Assembly: GCF_004341885.1 (NCBI RefSeq)
Contig: NZ_SLVX01000005.1
Coordinates: 248,001 to 312,000, forward strand
Reading direction: 5' to 3'
Origin: Shinella granuli
GTDB lineage: Bacteria; Pseudomonadota; Alphaproteobacteria; Rhizobiales; Rhizobiaceae
Length of the DNA stretch: 64,000 bases
In this document: positions 23,621-32,814 of the stretch, piece after piece
Position numbering within the stretch: position 1 is the stretch's first letter
How the letters are laid out: every line of letters begins with the position of its first letter
Notes under the pieces: model-generated
Database searches by the model: none
Seen by the model: only the letters and a program-made list of their open reading frames with translations
What the model was told of the DNA's origin: nothing
Made by a program: the position numbers and the translations under genes

Positions 23621-23971
23621 TCAGAGGCGGTGCGCTATGGGAGGTCGGTCGTTAAGGGCCGGCGGTGTCGAGACAAGGGCCGCGTCGGGATGGCGGCGAT
23701 AGGTTTCACGCGGCATGGCAAGGCCTGCCGACATCCGCCCGGCCGGCAGGAACACGCCGACGCCCATGCAGACGAGATCGCACAGGCCGGGATCCATCTT
23801 GCAGGTCCTGTCGTCGGCACAGGACGCCTTTGTCATGGCGCCATGGTCCATCGGCTGCATGCGGCTGGCCAGTTCCGTCGAGACGATCATGCCGGTCTCG
23901 TGCGCCGAGGCCGTGAAGGACACGACCGCGAACAGACACGCCGAAACGATGAGCACCAGATACCGCAGCAT
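23621..23971 (-). CDS. Small exported Met/Cys-containing protein of unknown function, copper-associated
   Basis: 116 residues from MLRYLVLIV. An N-terminal signal peptide (LVLIVSACLFAVVSFTASA) is followed by MQPMDHGAMTKASC and CADDRTCKMDPGLCDLVCMGVG, with five cysteines in about 30 residues plus Met and His. This could bind Cu(I). I do not recognise a named family. It precedes the multicopper oxidase by 69 bp on the same strand, so a role in copper handling is plausible. The start is not backed by a good ribosome site; an in-frame Met 12 codons upstream (MDKAGPG) is possible. Confidence 0.65.
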   Translation of the reverse strand: MLRYLVLIVSACLFAVVSFTASAHETGMIVSTELASRMQPMDHGAMTKASCADDRTCKMDPGLCDLVCMGVGVFLPAGRMSAGLAMPRETYRRHPDAALVSTPPALNDRPPIAHRL

Positions 23972-24210
23972 GACGCGAAAATAGGTGCCCGGCCCGGCTT
24001 TGTCCATCGGCGAGGCCGCGGGCAAAGTGCCGCGCCGCATCCGATCCGTCGACAGGCACTGCGGCGGCCCGGCCACGGCGATGGATTTAAGGGCAAAAGG
24101 CCTTTAATTCTCGCAGGCGACGGCCCGCGGCCGTGCTTTCCGACGACCGGACCTTGCCGCTCGTCCGGATCGAGAACGAACCTATGAGGCCAGGGGCAGG
24201 GAGTGCGCAG

Positions 24211-24585
24211 ATGCTCGTCGGAATTACGATCTTGCTTGTTTTCCAGTTGATCGGCGAAGTGACCGCCTATTTTCTCGGCGGCTTCGTGCCGGGGCCGGTC
24301 ATCGGCATGGCGATGATCGCCGTGGTCCTCACGCTGACCGGCGGCAAGCCGGTGCTCGAACCCGCCCACCGGCAGACGCTCGACACCTCCAGGACGATCC
24401 TCGCCAATCTCGGCATCCTCTTCGTGCCGGCCGGGGTCGGCATCATCCAGCACCTCGACCTCATCCGCGACCGCGGCCTGGCGCTGCTCGCCATCGTGCT
24501 GCTCTCGACCGTCATCACGCTCGCCGTTACCGTCTGGATCTTCATCCTGGTGAAGCGGCTTTCCGGAGGCTATGCGAATGACTGA
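24211..24585 (+). CDS. lrgA: LrgA/CidA family holin-like membrane protein
   Basis: 124 residues with four predicted membrane helices, including ILLVFQLIGEVTAYFLG, VPGPVIGMAMIAVVL (with the family's P-G-x-V-I-G-M motif), ILFVPAGVGIIQHL and LLAIVLLSTVITLAVTVWIFILV. CidA/LrgA proteins modulate autolysis and, with LrgB, export or take up small metabolites such as pyruvate or glycolate. The start at 24211 is favoured by GGGGCAGGGAG before it; an in-frame ATG at 24184 is weaker. It overlaps lrgB. Confidence 0.88.
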   Translation: MLVGITILLVFQLIGEVTAYFLGGFVPGPVIGMAMIAVVLTLTGGKPVLEPAHRQTLDTSRTILANLGILFVPAGVGIIQHLDLIRDRGLALLAIVLLSTVITLAVTVWIFILVKRLSGGYAND

Positions 24586-25276
24586 CGGGCTCTGGGTCTA
24601 TCTCGCCACCTCGCCCCTGCTCTGGCTCGCCGCCACGCTGGTCGTCTGGCTGGCCGCCACCGGCCTTGCCGGGCTCAGCCCGGGAAACCCTTTGCTCAAC
24701 CCGATCCTCTTCTCCATCGCCGCGATCGCGACGGTGCTCTGCGTCACCGGGATCGACTACGCCGCCTATTTCGAGGGCGCCCAGTTCATCCACTTCCTGC
24801 TGGGCCCGGCGACCGTGGCGCTCGGCATCCCGCTCTACGAGAAACTGTCGCTGGTGAAGAGCAACCTCCTGCCGCTGCTTGCCGCCCTCTTCGTCGGCAG
24901 CCTCACGGCGGTCGGCTCGACGGTGTTCTTCAGCCGGCTGTTCGGCTTCACGCCCGAGGTCGTCGCCTCGCTCGCCCCGAAATCCACGACTGCGGCGGTC
25001 GCCATGGCCATTTCGTCGGGCCTTGCGGGGGACCCGGCCCTCACCGCGGCCGTCGTCGTCCTCACCGGCATCTGCGGCGCGATCGTCGTGACGCCGATGA
25101 TGAACGCCATGCGCATCAAGGACTACAGCGCCCGCGGCTTTGCCGTCGGCCTCGCCTCGCACGGCATCGGCACGGCGCGCGCCTATTCCGTGGATCCGGT
25201 CGCAGGCCTGTTTTCGGGGATCGCGATGGGGTTGAACGCGGTGCTCACGTCGCTCATCGTCCATCTCTTCCTGTGA
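24578..25276 (+). CDS. lrgB: LrgB/CidB family membrane protein
   Basis: 232 residues with many hydrophobic helices and the LrgB signatures LLGPATVALGIPLYE, LAPKSTTAAVAMAIS and GLASHGIGTARAYS. The start ATG at 24578 is placed 7 bases after CGGAGGC inside the end of lrgA; an ATG at 24572 lies too close to that site. The overlap with lrgA implies coupled translation. It ends 4 bases before the convergent GreA-like gene, with no space for a terminator. Confidence 0.9.
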   Translation: MTDGLWVYLATSPLLWLAATLVVWLAATGLAGLSPGNPLLNPILFSIAAIATVLCVTGIDYAAYFEGAQFIHFLLGPATVALGIPLYEKLSLVKSNLLPLLAALFVGSLTAVGSTVFFSRLFGFTPEVVASLAPKSTTAAVAMAISSGLAGDPALTAAVVVLTGICGAIVVTPMMNAMRIKDYSARGFAVGLASHGIGTARAYSVDPVAGLFSGIAMGLNAVLTSLIVHLFL

Positions 25277-25280
25277 TCGC

Positions 25281-25763
25281 TCACGCGATGGCGATGATTT
25301 CGAGTTCCTGCGCGCCGACGGTCACGAGGTCACCGACGGCCTTGCCCATGAGGATACGGGCCACCGGCGCCACATAGGAGATCGAGCCGGCCTTGGGGTC
25401 GGCCTCGTCCTCGCCGACGATGCGATAGGTCTGCACCCGTCCGTCGTCGCGGCTGAAGGTAACCGTGCTGCCGAAGGAAACGACATCGTTGGAGGTCGGG
25501 GCGGCAACAAGCTCGGCGGTGCGGACCCGCTCGGCGAGATAGCGCAGGTCCCGCCCCGGACCGGCCGCCTGCCGCCGGCGCTCGTTGACGTCCTCGATGG
25601 CGTTCGCCGCCGCATAGGCCTCGCGGGCCTCCTGGAGTTGCGCCTCCAGCGCCTTCAGCCCGGCCTCCGTCACGAGATTGGGGTGCGGGGAAATCGCCCG
25701 TTCGGGCAGCAGGGTTTCCGCTGCCGTCTCGGCGCTTTCTTCCTTCATGAAGGCAACGCTCAC
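25281..25763 (-). CDS. GreA/GreB family transcription elongation factor paralogue
   Basis: About 160 residues: an N-terminal helical hairpin (LVTEAGLKALEAQLQEAREAYAAANAIEDVNERRR and a return helix) and the C-terminal FKBP-like domain (VVSFGSTVTFS, YRIVGEDEADPKAGSISYVAPVARILMGKAVGDLV). It should bind the RNA polymerase secondary channel and restart backtracked complexes or act as an accessory paralogue. The hairpin tip reads AIEDVNE rather than the GreA D-L-K-E-N. The GTG at 25763 has GGAG seven bases upstream and is preferred; an ATG five codons later is the alternative. It is probably not the main housekeeping GreA, given the diverged tip. Confidence 0.8.
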   Translation of the reverse strand: MSVAFMKEESAETAAETLLPERAISPHPNLVTEAGLKALEAQLQEAREAYAAANAIEDVNERRRQAAGPGRDLRYLAERVRTAELVAAPTSNDVVSFGSTVTFSRDDGRVQTYRIVGEDEADPKAGSISYVAPVARILMGKAVGDLVTVGAQELEIIAIA

Positions 25764-25983
25764 ACTCGAACTCCATCCTGGCGCGGTGGGCTCGCAAGCC
25801 CAGGCGCGCGTCAATTCCTGTTTGCGGGAAGAGGGCTTTCACCCCGGTCCTGCCGCGGGAGCGGTCATGCCTGCCGACCGCCCATGGCTCGGCGGCCTCG
25901 CGCACTGGAATCTACCCATCACCCGGGGACGGGTCAATTCCTCAAGGGGCAAGCCCTGCCCGGGGAGGCCATGCGCGAGAGGA

Positions 25984-27249
25984 TCAGGGATGCGCCGAAT
26001 GCGTCGTCGGATGCGCAATGGCGGATTCGGCGGCCGATATCGCCGGAGGCGACGGTATGAGCATGCGCGCCTTCGCCGCGCTGTCCACCCCCACAATCTC
26101 CACGCGGTTGCGGCCGTTCGACTTGGCACGGTAAAGTGCACTGTCAGCCCGGCGCAGGATGTCGTCGTAGCCTGCATCACCCGCGTGCAGGGAGGCGAGG
26201 CCGGCCGAGATGGTGATGCCGATCCTGCCGCCGTCGACGATGAAATCGCTTTGCTCCACCGCCGCGCGCATCCGTTCGGCAATGGCGAAGGCGTCCACCA
26301 TGGCGAGATGGGGGAACAGCACGACGAACTCCTCGCCACCCGTGCGGGCGATCATGTCGGTCGGGCGGATTTCGCCGCGCAGCCGCTTGGCGACGTGGAC
26401 GAGCGCCCGGTCGCCGGCATCGTGACCGTAGGTGTCGTTGATCGCCTTGAACTTGTCGATGTCGAAGACGGCGACGGCAAGGTCGCTGTTGTCGGCCCTT
26501 GCGGCAAGGAAGGCCGTGGCGCCGAGGCCGGCGAGGCTGCGCCGGTTGGGAAGGCCCGTCAGGTAGTCCGTCGCCGCCGCCCGTTCGAGGCCCCGCCGCA
26601 GCCGGTCGGAACACATCAGGAGGAACGCCGTCGTGCCCATGACGGGCAGCAGCGGCATCAGCATGGCGGACACGACATTCAGCCAGTTCCCGCCCGTCTC
26701 GACGGCGAAATCATCGGGGATGTCCGTGCCCAGATAGAGCACACCACGAACGGCCGAGTAGAGGGAAACGAAAAGGAACATGGCACCGAGGATCGTACGG
26801 GCCAGCGAGGCGTCACCGCGCCGCCTGTCCATGAGCACCCGCACGCACATCAGCATCAGCAAGGTCCACGCGATGGAAACGGCCACGATGCGAACGCGGA
26901 AATCCGGCGTGACGGACGAAAACCACAGCACGCAGAGCGTCGCGACCGTCGCGGGGAGGAAATGCCAGGCCCGGACCTCCAGCCGGTGGAACATGCAGAT
27001 CGCGACATAATAGGCCGTCAGGCCGAAAGCGAAGCCCGCATTGGCGATGGACAGCATGATCGGACGGGGCAGCGGCTGGCCGAAGGCGAAGACGATGCAT
27101 CCAAGAGCGATGAGCAGCGTTCCAAGGCACCATTGGCTGGCAGACCCGCGCAGCCTTGCCGGCAGGTCGCGATGGATGACGGCCAGGATTGCGCCATTGG
27201 CCAGCACCATCACCGATACCGTCGTGAATATGGTTTTCGCATCCATCAT
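25984..27249 (-). CDS. Membrane diguanylate cyclase (GGDEF domain)
   Basis: 421 residues. The first about 210 residues hold six or seven membrane helices without a recognised sensor name. The catalytic domain begins near TDYLTGLPNRRSL and has FDIDKFKAINDTYGHDAGD (metal site) and RTGGEEFVVLFP, an intact GGEEF active site, so c-di-GMP synthesis is expected. The inhibitory RxxD pair is not evident before GGEEF. Starts at 27249 after GGAGGAAGCGCG; a second ATG follows directly. It is a single gene between the GreA-like gene and the next ABC operon. Confidence 0.9.
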   Translation of the reverse strand: MMDAKTIFTTVSVMVLANGAILAVIHRDLPARLRGSASQWCLGTLLIALGCIVFAFGQPLPRPIMLSIANAGFAFGLTAYYVAICMFHRLEVRAWHFLPATVATLCVLWFSSVTPDFRVRIVAVSIAWTLLMLMCVRVLMDRRRGDASLARTILGAMFLFVSLYSAVRGVLYLGTDIPDDFAVETGGNWLNVVSAMLMPLLPVMGTTAFLLMCSDRLRRGLERAAATDYLTGLPNRRSLAGLGATAFLAARADNSDLAVAVFDIDKFKAINDTYGHDAGDRALVHVAKRLRGEIRPTDMIARTGGEEFVVLFPHLAMVDAFAIAERMRAAVEQSDFIVDGGRIGITISAGLASLHAGDAGYDDILRRADSALYRAKSNGRNRVEIVGVDSAAKARMLIPSPPAISAAESAIAHPTTHSAHP

Positions 27250-27439
27250 GAACGCGCTTCCTCCAATCCGGAGATCATTGACCGTCGTCGCAGCAGGCGG
27301 CGCGGACGTTCGGCACACGAGCACCGCACATCGCGCGCACCCTATCCGCGAGGCCCTAAGAGCGCGTTTCGAGACGAGACCAACAGACCGTTAAGATGGC
27401 ACCTCCATTTTACGGCAACTGCCTGTCGCGGATGGATCG

Positions 27440-28192
27440 TCACGCCTCGGCATGCGCGTCCCGCGCCCGGTGGTGGCTCGCCCGGAACAGGGTGCGGGTA
27501 TAGTCGTGGCACATGTCGCCGGCGCGAAGCTGCGCACGCGTCAGCGTTTCCACCGCCCGGGCATTCTGCATCACCATCAGCCGGTCGCACATGTAGGAGA
27601 TGACCGCGAGGTCATGGCTGACGATGACGAAGGTCAGCTTCAGCTCCTGGCGCAACCGGTTGAGCAGGTTGAGGATTTCGGCCTGCACCGAAACATCGAG
27701 CGCCGAGGTCGGCTCGTCGAGCAGCAGCACCCTGGGGGCGAGCGACAGGGCGCGGGCGATCGCCACGCGCTGGCGCTGGCCGCCGGAAAGCTCGTGCGGA
27801 AAGCGGAAGCGATGCGCCGCCGTCAGCCCGATCATCTCCAGGAGCTCGACCGTTCGGGCATCCACGTCGGGCATGCGGTTGATCAGCATCGGCTCGGCGA
27901 TGGCCTGGCCGATCGTGTAGCGCGGATGCAGCGACGCATAGGGATCCTGGAACACCATCTGCGCCACGCGCACGAGGTCCTTCCGCCGCCCCTGGCGCAG
28001 GTCGATGCCGGCGATGCGGATATCGCCGGTCCACTGGCGGTTGAGCCCCATGACGGTGCGCAGCACCGTCGACTTGCCCGAACCGCTTTCCCCGACCAGC
28101 CCGAAGCTCTCGCCGCTCTCCACGGCAAGGCTGACATCCTGCACGGCGACGGCGTTGCCGAAACGGACGCCGAGATTGTCGATGCGGATCAT
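27440..28192 (-). CDS. Peptide-type ABC transporter ATP-binding protein (DppF/OppF type), operon 2
   Basis: 250 residues: Walker A GESGSGKST, Q-loop VFQDPYASLHPR, signature LSGGQRQRVAIARAL, Walker B LLLDEPTSALD, switch histidine VSHDLAVISYM. It lacks most of the C-terminal extension common in OppF (usual length about 320) and ends soon after DYTRTLFRASHH. The start overlaps the previous gene's stop by four bases. Last gene of the operon that begins at 32671. Confidence 0.9.
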   Translation of the reverse strand: MIRIDNLGVRFGNAVAVQDVSLAVESGESFGLVGESGSGKSTVLRTVMGLNRQWTGDIRIAGIDLRQGRRKDLVRVAQMVFQDPYASLHPRYTIGQAIAEPMLINRMPDVDARTVELLEMIGLTAAHRFRFPHELSGGQRQRVAIARALSLAPRVLLLDEPTSALDVSVQAEILNLLNRLRQELKLTFVIVSHDLAVISYMCDRLMVMQNARAVETLTRAQLRAGDMCHDYTRTLFRASHHRARDAHAEA

Positions 28193-29040
28193 GGGCGGGC
28201 CTCTCCCCAGCTTGCCTCGCGCGCAAGGGTCGGCAGCGGCGTCAGCGGTCCGTCGATGGCGGGCAGGCAGGCGAGCAGGCCCCGCGTATAGGGATGCACC
28301 GCCTCGTGCATGCGCCGCGCATCCAGCGTCTCGACGATCCGGCCGGCATACATGACCAGCACCCGGTCGCAGAAGCGCGAGACGAGGTTGAGGTCGTGGC
28401 TGATGAAGACGAGGCCCATGCCGCGGCGCTTGACCAGTTCGTCCATGATCTCCAGCACCTGCGCCTGCACGGTGACGTCGAGGGCGGAGGTGGGTTCGTC
28501 GGCGATCAGCAGTTCCGGCTCGCGCACCACCATCATGGCGATCATCACCCGCTGGCCCATGCCGCCGGAGAGCTCGTGCGGATAGAGATCGTAGACGCGC
28601 TCCGGCCCGCGGATATGCACCGCCTCCAGCACGTCTAACACTTTCCGGCGCACCTTCGCGCGCGGCAGCGAGCGATCGCCGAGCCGGATCGCCTCGGCGA
28701 TCTGCGCGCCGACGCGCATGACGGGGTTGAGCGAGAATTTCGGGTCCTGCAGGATCATGCCCATACGGTTGCCGCGCAGTTGCCGGCGCAGGCGGGGAGA
28801 TGCCGCCAGGAGGTCGATGCCGGCGAAGGACATGGCGTCGGCGGTGACATCGGCATGGCCCGGCAGCACGCCCATCAGCGCGCGGCTGGAAAGGCTCTTG
28901 CCCGAGCCGCTTTCGCCGACGATGCCGAGCTTTTCCCGGCCGACCTCGAAGGAGACACCCTTGACCGCCTCGATCGTCGCGCCGCCCTCGCCGGCAAAGG
29001 CGATGCGCAGGTTCTTCACGGTGACGAGCGGGTCGCTCAT
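28189..29040 (-). CDS. Peptide-type ABC transporter ATP-binding protein (DppD/OppD type), operon 2
   Basis: 283 residues with Walker A GESGSGKS, Q-loop LQDPKFSLNPVMRV, signature LSGGMGQRVMIAMMV, Walker B LLIADEPTSALD and switch histidine FISHDLNLVSRF. The ending VHPYTRGLLACLPAI is the OppD-type extension. The signature has Met-Gly in place of Gln-Arg (GGMGQR), as in many OppD chains. Its ATG overlaps the permease stop by four bases and its own stop overlaps the next ATG, so translation is coupled through the operon. Confidence 0.9.
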   Translation of the reverse strand: MSDPLVTVKNLRIAFAGEGGATIEAVKGVSFEVGREKLGIVGESGSGKSLSSRALMGVLPGHADVTADAMSFAGIDLLAASPRLRRQLRGNRMGMILQDPKFSLNPVMRVGAQIAEAIRLGDRSLPRAKVRRKVLDVLEAVHIRGPERVYDLYPHELSGGMGQRVMIAMMVVREPELLIADEPTSALDVTVQAQVLEIMDELVKRRGMGLVFISHDLNLVSRFCDRVLVMYAGRIVETLDARRMHEAVHPYTRGLLACLPAIDGPLTPLPTLAREASWGEARP

Positions 29041-29939
29041 GCGCGCCTCCTCAGATGCGGGTCGAGCAGGTCGCGCATGGCGTCGCCCAGAAGATTGAAG
29101 CCGAGGCTGACGATGAAGATCGCAAGGCCGGGCATGGTCGCCACCCACCACTGGTCGAAGATGAACTTGCGGCCGGTCGAGATCATCGCGCCCCATTCCG
29201 GCAGCGGCGGCTGGGCGCCGAGGCCGATGAAACCGAGGCCGGCAGCCGTCAGGATGATGCCGGCCATGTCGAGCGTCATGCGCACGATCACCGAGGACAG
29301 GCACATGGGCATGATATGGCGGAAGACGATGCGGAATTCCGAGCCGCCGGCAAGGCGAACGGCATTGACATAGTCGCTGTCGCGCACGATCAGCGCCTCG
29401 GCACGCGCCAGCCGCGCATAGGGCGGCCAGGCGGTGAGCGTGATCGCCAGCGCCGCATTGACGATGCCCGGCCCGAGCGCGGCGACGAAGGCGAGCGCCA
29501 GCAGGAGCTTCGGGACCGCCAGGAAGACATCGGTGATGCGCATGAAGACCGCATCGACCCAGCCGCCCGCCGTTCCCGCCACCGCGCCGACGACGAGGCC
29601 GATCGGCGCCGACGTCGCCACGACCAGCCCGACGATGAGCAGGGTCAGCCGGGCGCCGTGGAGGATGCGGGAGAAGATGTCGCGGCCGAGTTCGTCCGTG
29701 CCGAGCCAGTTCTGCGCGCCCGGCGGCGAGAGGCGGCGCACGAGATCGGGAAGATAGGGATCGTGCGGCGCCAGCAGCGGGGCGAGGATCGCGCACGCCA
29801 GCAGCACGCCCAGGATGGCAAGGCCGATCATGCCGAGCGGGTTGCGGGCAAAGCGGCGGGCGAACCTGCCGAACTCGCCGAGGCGCGCGCGCCGGAGCTG
29901 GCGGCGGCTTTCGGCATGGGTGAGGTTGGCGACGGTCAT
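29037..29939 (-). CDS. Peptide-type ABC transporter permease (DppC/OppC type), operon 2
   Basis: 300 residues. A cytoplasmic N terminus of about 35 residues precedes the first helix; the N-terminal OppC motif is seen as FARNPLGMIGLAILG and WLGTDELGRDIFSRILHGAR. The EAA-like loop is RAEALIVRDSDYVNAVRLAGG. Six membrane segments are expected. Ten bases separate it from the DppB-type gene. It forms the channel with that protein. Confidence 0.9.
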   Translation of the reverse strand: MTVANLTHAESRRQLRRARLGEFGRFARRFARNPLGMIGLAILGVLLACAILAPLLAPHDPYLPDLVRRLSPPGAQNWLGTDELGRDIFSRILHGARLTLLIVGLVVATSAPIGLVVGAVAGTAGGWVDAVFMRITDVFLAVPKLLLALAFVAALGPGIVNAALAITLTAWPPYARLARAEALIVRDSDYVNAVRLAGGSEFRIVFRHIMPMCLSSVIVRMTLDMAGIILTAAGLGFIGLGAQPPLPEWGAMISTGRKFIFDQWWVATMPGLAIFIVSLGFNLLGDAMRDLLDPHLRRRA

Positions 29940-29948
29940 GGCGGCCTC

Positions 29949-30998
29949 CTACCGGCGGCGAAGGTTGGAGCGCGGATCGAGCATCTGGTAGACGACGTCC
30001 GAGACCATGTTGAGCAGGATGAACACGGCGCCGACCAGCACCGTGCCGCCGAGCACGGCATTGATGTCGGCCCGGAAGAGCGAGGAGGCGATGTAGTTGC
30101 CGATGCCCGGCCAGGCGAAGACCGTCTCGACGAGCACCGAGCCTTCCAGCAGGCCGCCATAGGACAGCGCGATGACCGTGACGAGGGGGATCGCGGCATT
30201 GCGCAGGGCATGCAGCATCACCGCCCGGTACTCCGTCGCCCCCTTGAGGCGGGCCGTCAGCACATATTCGCGCGAGAGCTGGTCGAGCATCATGGAGCGC
30301 GTCATGCGCGAGATATAGGCAAGGCTGTAATAGCCGAGCAGCGCGGCCGGCAGCACGATATGGCTGAGGGCGTTGCCGAACACCTCCCCTTCGCCGGCGA
30401 TCAGGGAATCGATCAGCAGCGCCCCCGTCACCGGCGTGACGATGCCCTGGAAGAAGACGTCGATCTGGCCCGGGCCGGAGACCCAGTCGAGCCGGGAATA
30501 GAAGATGAAAAGGCCGACCAGACCGAGCCAGAAGATCGGCACGGAATAACCGATAAGACCGATGAAGCGGATGAGATAGTCCGGCCAGCGGCCATGCCAG
30601 TAGGCGGCCGCGACACCGGCCGGCACGCCGACCAGCGTGCCGATCAGGAGGCCGAGCGTCGCCAGTTCCAGCGTGGCGGGAAAGAAGCCGGCAAGGTCCG
30701 ACAGAACCGGCCGGTTGGTGACGAAGGAGGTGCCGAAATCGCCCTGCACCAGCTTGCCGGCATAGAGCAGGAACTGCTGCCAGAGCGGCTTGTCCAGTCC
30801 CATTTCGAGGAAGACGCGCTGATAGACCTCCTCGCTCGCCTTCTGCCCCACCACAGAGAGCACCGGATCGATCGGCACCAGGCGGCCGATGCAGAAAGTG
30901 AGCGCGACGAGGCCGAGGAGCGTGATGCCCACGGTCAGGAACAGGGTGACGATCCGCCCGGTAAAGCCGAGGACCCTCTGGAAAAGAACTGCCGGCAC
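29949..30998 (-). CDS. Peptide-type ABC transporter permease (DppB/OppB type), operon 2, GTG start
   Basis: 349 residues from a GTG at 30998, chosen because GGAGGGG lies right before it and it leaves a short cytoplasmic tail ahead of the first helix (IVTLFLTVGITLLGLVALTF). There is no ATG in a sensible place; the frame otherwise runs antisense through the binding-protein gene. The periplasmic part has PLWQQFLLYAGKLVQGDFGTS and the EAA-like loop RMTRSMMLDQLSREYVLTARLKG. It follows the binding protein gene by 86 bp. Confidence 0.88.
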   Translation of the reverse strand: MPAVLFQRVLGFTGRIVTLFLTVGITLLGLVALTFCIGRLVPIDPVLSVVGQKASEEVYQRVFLEMGLDKPLWQQFLLYAGKLVQGDFGTSFVTNRPVLSDLAGFFPATLELATLGLLIGTLVGVPAGVAAAYWHGRWPDYLIRFIGLIGYSVPIFWLGLVGLFIFYSRLDWVSGPGQIDVFFQGIVTPVTGALLIDSLIAGEGEVFGNALSHIVLPAALLGYYSLAYISRMTRSMMLDQLSREYVLTARLKGATEYRAVMLHALRNAAIPLVTVIALSYGGLLEGSVLVETVFAWPGIGNYIASSLFRADINAVLGGTVLVGAVFILLNMVSDVVYQMLDPRSNLRRR

Positions 30999-31084
30999 GA
31001 ACCCCTCCGGTTTGCTTGCCCTGGACCTGCCTTCGGCCGCGACCGGACCGAAGCCCCGTCGCGGCCGAAACCTGGACCTTACGC

Positions 31085-32671
31085 CTACTTGCTGACGTTC
31101 CAGTAGCGGTCGTCGGAGAAGGTCTGGCCGAGGACCAGGCCCTTGACGGAACTCTTCACCCCGACCTTGCGCACCTGCTGGAACATGTAGAGGAAGGGCG
31201 AGATATCGGTATGGGTCTTCTGCAGGGCCTCGTACATCGCCCGGCGCTTGTCCGTGTCCTGCTCGCGCACCGCGGCCATCGCGTCCTGCGACAGTTTTCC
31301 GGCATCCCAGCCGAAGCGGTCGGCAAGCCCGGTGGACCCGTCCGGCGCGTCCTTCTGGTTGACGGCGAAGGCCTTGCCGTTGGAATGCGGATCCGGATAA
31401 TCCGGCCCCCACAGGCCGAACCAGATGTCGAGGCTCGCCGAACGGTAGCGCTCCAGCCATTGCTGGCCGTCGACCACTTCCAGGTTCAGCTTGACGCCGG
31501 CCTGCGCCATGGTCGCCTGGATGGCCTGGGCGAAATCCGTATAGGGCGGCGTGTTCCAGACGACGGAATCCAGCGTGAATTCGCCGGAGACGCCGGCCTC
31601 GCCGAGCAGCGCCCTGGCCTTCTCGATGTCGAGCTTGTAGGGCTTGTAGTCGATCGCCCCGAGGAAGCCCTTTGGCACCAGCGTCTGGTGCACCTCCATC
31701 GTGCCGCGCGAGATCGTATCGGCGATGCCCTGGTAGTCGACGAGATATTTCAGCGCCTCGACGACCTTCGGCCTGGCGAGGTACTCGTGCCGCACGTTGA
31801 GGCCCATATAATAGATGGTGCCCGAAACGCCCTCGACGAAGCCGACATCCGGATTGCCTTCCAGCGCCCCGAAATCGTCCGGGCCGAGCTTGTTGGCGAT
31901 GTCGATGTCACCCTTTTCCAGCAGCAGGCGCTGGGCAGCGCTTTCGGGGATGTGCTGGAGGAAGATGCGCTCCAGGCCGCCGCTCTCGCCGGTATAGTTG
32001 GGGTTGCGGGTCAGCATGATCGACTGTTTGGACTCCCAGCGCGTCAGTACATAGGGGCCGGAGCCGGCGGAATTCTCCGCCTTCAGCCAGGCATTGCCGA
32101 AGTCGCCATTCACCTCGTGCGCCTGCACCAGCTTGGAATCGACGATGCCGCCGACATAGGAGGAGAGGCAGTAGTAGAGGAAGGACGGCGCATAGGTGTC
32201 GCCGATTTCGATGACCAGCGTCATGTCGTCGGCCGCCCTGATGCGCTCCTCGACGTTTTCCGGCGAGAAGCCGAACTGGGTTAGAATGAACGCCGAGCGT
32301 GACTTCATCGCGACGACGCGGCGCAGCGAATATTCCGCGTCCTTCGCCGTCACCGGATTGCCGGAGGCGAATTTCAGCCCCGGGCGCATCTTGAACGTAT
32401 AGGTCTTGCCGTCCTCGGAGGCCGTCCAGGTCTCGGCAAGCACGCCGATGATCTTGCTGGAATCGTCGGGCGTCACGCTCACCAGCGGCTGGTAGATCTG
32501 GTTCGCCGCCAGCACGCCGCCCACTTCCGAGACCTCGCCCGGATCCAGCGTGATGATATCATCGATGGCGTCGGCCACGACGAGCGTGTTCTTCGGCGTT
32601 TCGGCAAGAACGCTGGTCGATGCCAGCGCCAGCGCGATCATCGCCCCGCCTATCAGTCTTTCTACGCGCAT
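31085..32671 (-). CDS. Periplasmic peptide-type solute-binding protein (SBP family 5), operon 2
   Basis: 528 residues. Sec signal peptide MRVERLIGGAMIALALASTSVLA, then family 5 motifs: ITLDPGEVSEVGGVLAANQIYQPL, YTFKMRPGLKFASGNPVTAKDAEYSLRR, and KVVEALKYLVDYQGIADTI. Binds peptides or other small organic ligands for the four transporter components encoded downstream. First gene of its operon; the long palindrome at 32815-32859 lies about 145-190 bp upstream. No catabolic enzyme is in the operon, so the ligand cannot be guessed from partners. Confidence 0.92.
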   Translation of the reverse strand: MRVERLIGGAMIALALASTSVLAETPKNTLVVADAIDDIITLDPGEVSEVGGVLAANQIYQPLVSVTPDDSSKIIGVLAETWTASEDGKTYTFKMRPGLKFASGNPVTAKDAEYSLRRVVAMKSRSAFILTQFGFSPENVEERIRAADDMTLVIEIGDTYAPSFLYYCLSSYVGGIVDSKLVQAHEVNGDFGNAWLKAENSAGSGPYVLTRWESKQSIMLTRNPNYTGESGGLERIFLQHIPESAAQRLLLEKGDIDIANKLGPDDFGALEGNPDVGFVEGVSGTIYYMGLNVRHEYLARPKVVEALKYLVDYQGIADTISRGTMEVHQTLVPKGFLGAIDYKPYKLDIEKARALLGEAGVSGEFTLDSVVWNTPPYTDFAQAIQATMAQAGVKLNLEVVDGQQWLERYRSASLDIWFGLWGPDYPDPHSNGKAFAVNQKDAPDGSTGLADRFGWDAGKLSQDAMAAVREQDTDKRRAMYEALQKTHTDISPFLYMFQQVRKVGVKSSVKGLVLGQTFSDDRYWNVSK

Positions 32672-32814
32672 GTTTCCTCCTCCGGCCGGGCAGGATCTCC
32701 TGCTGCCGGCCGCTCCCGCGTTGCCGTTCGTGAAATGCCTCCCGCCCCATGATCCGGTCCGCGCGCCTCGGGCACGGAACCGGCAGGGCGGCCCCAGATC
32801 GAGCGACCTCCACC

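Noticed and set aside
24070-24110. AAAGGCCTTT palindrome near the copper gene promoter as a CueR or CsoR site
   Set aside because: It does not match the CueR dyad or spacing, and no such regulator gene is nearby.
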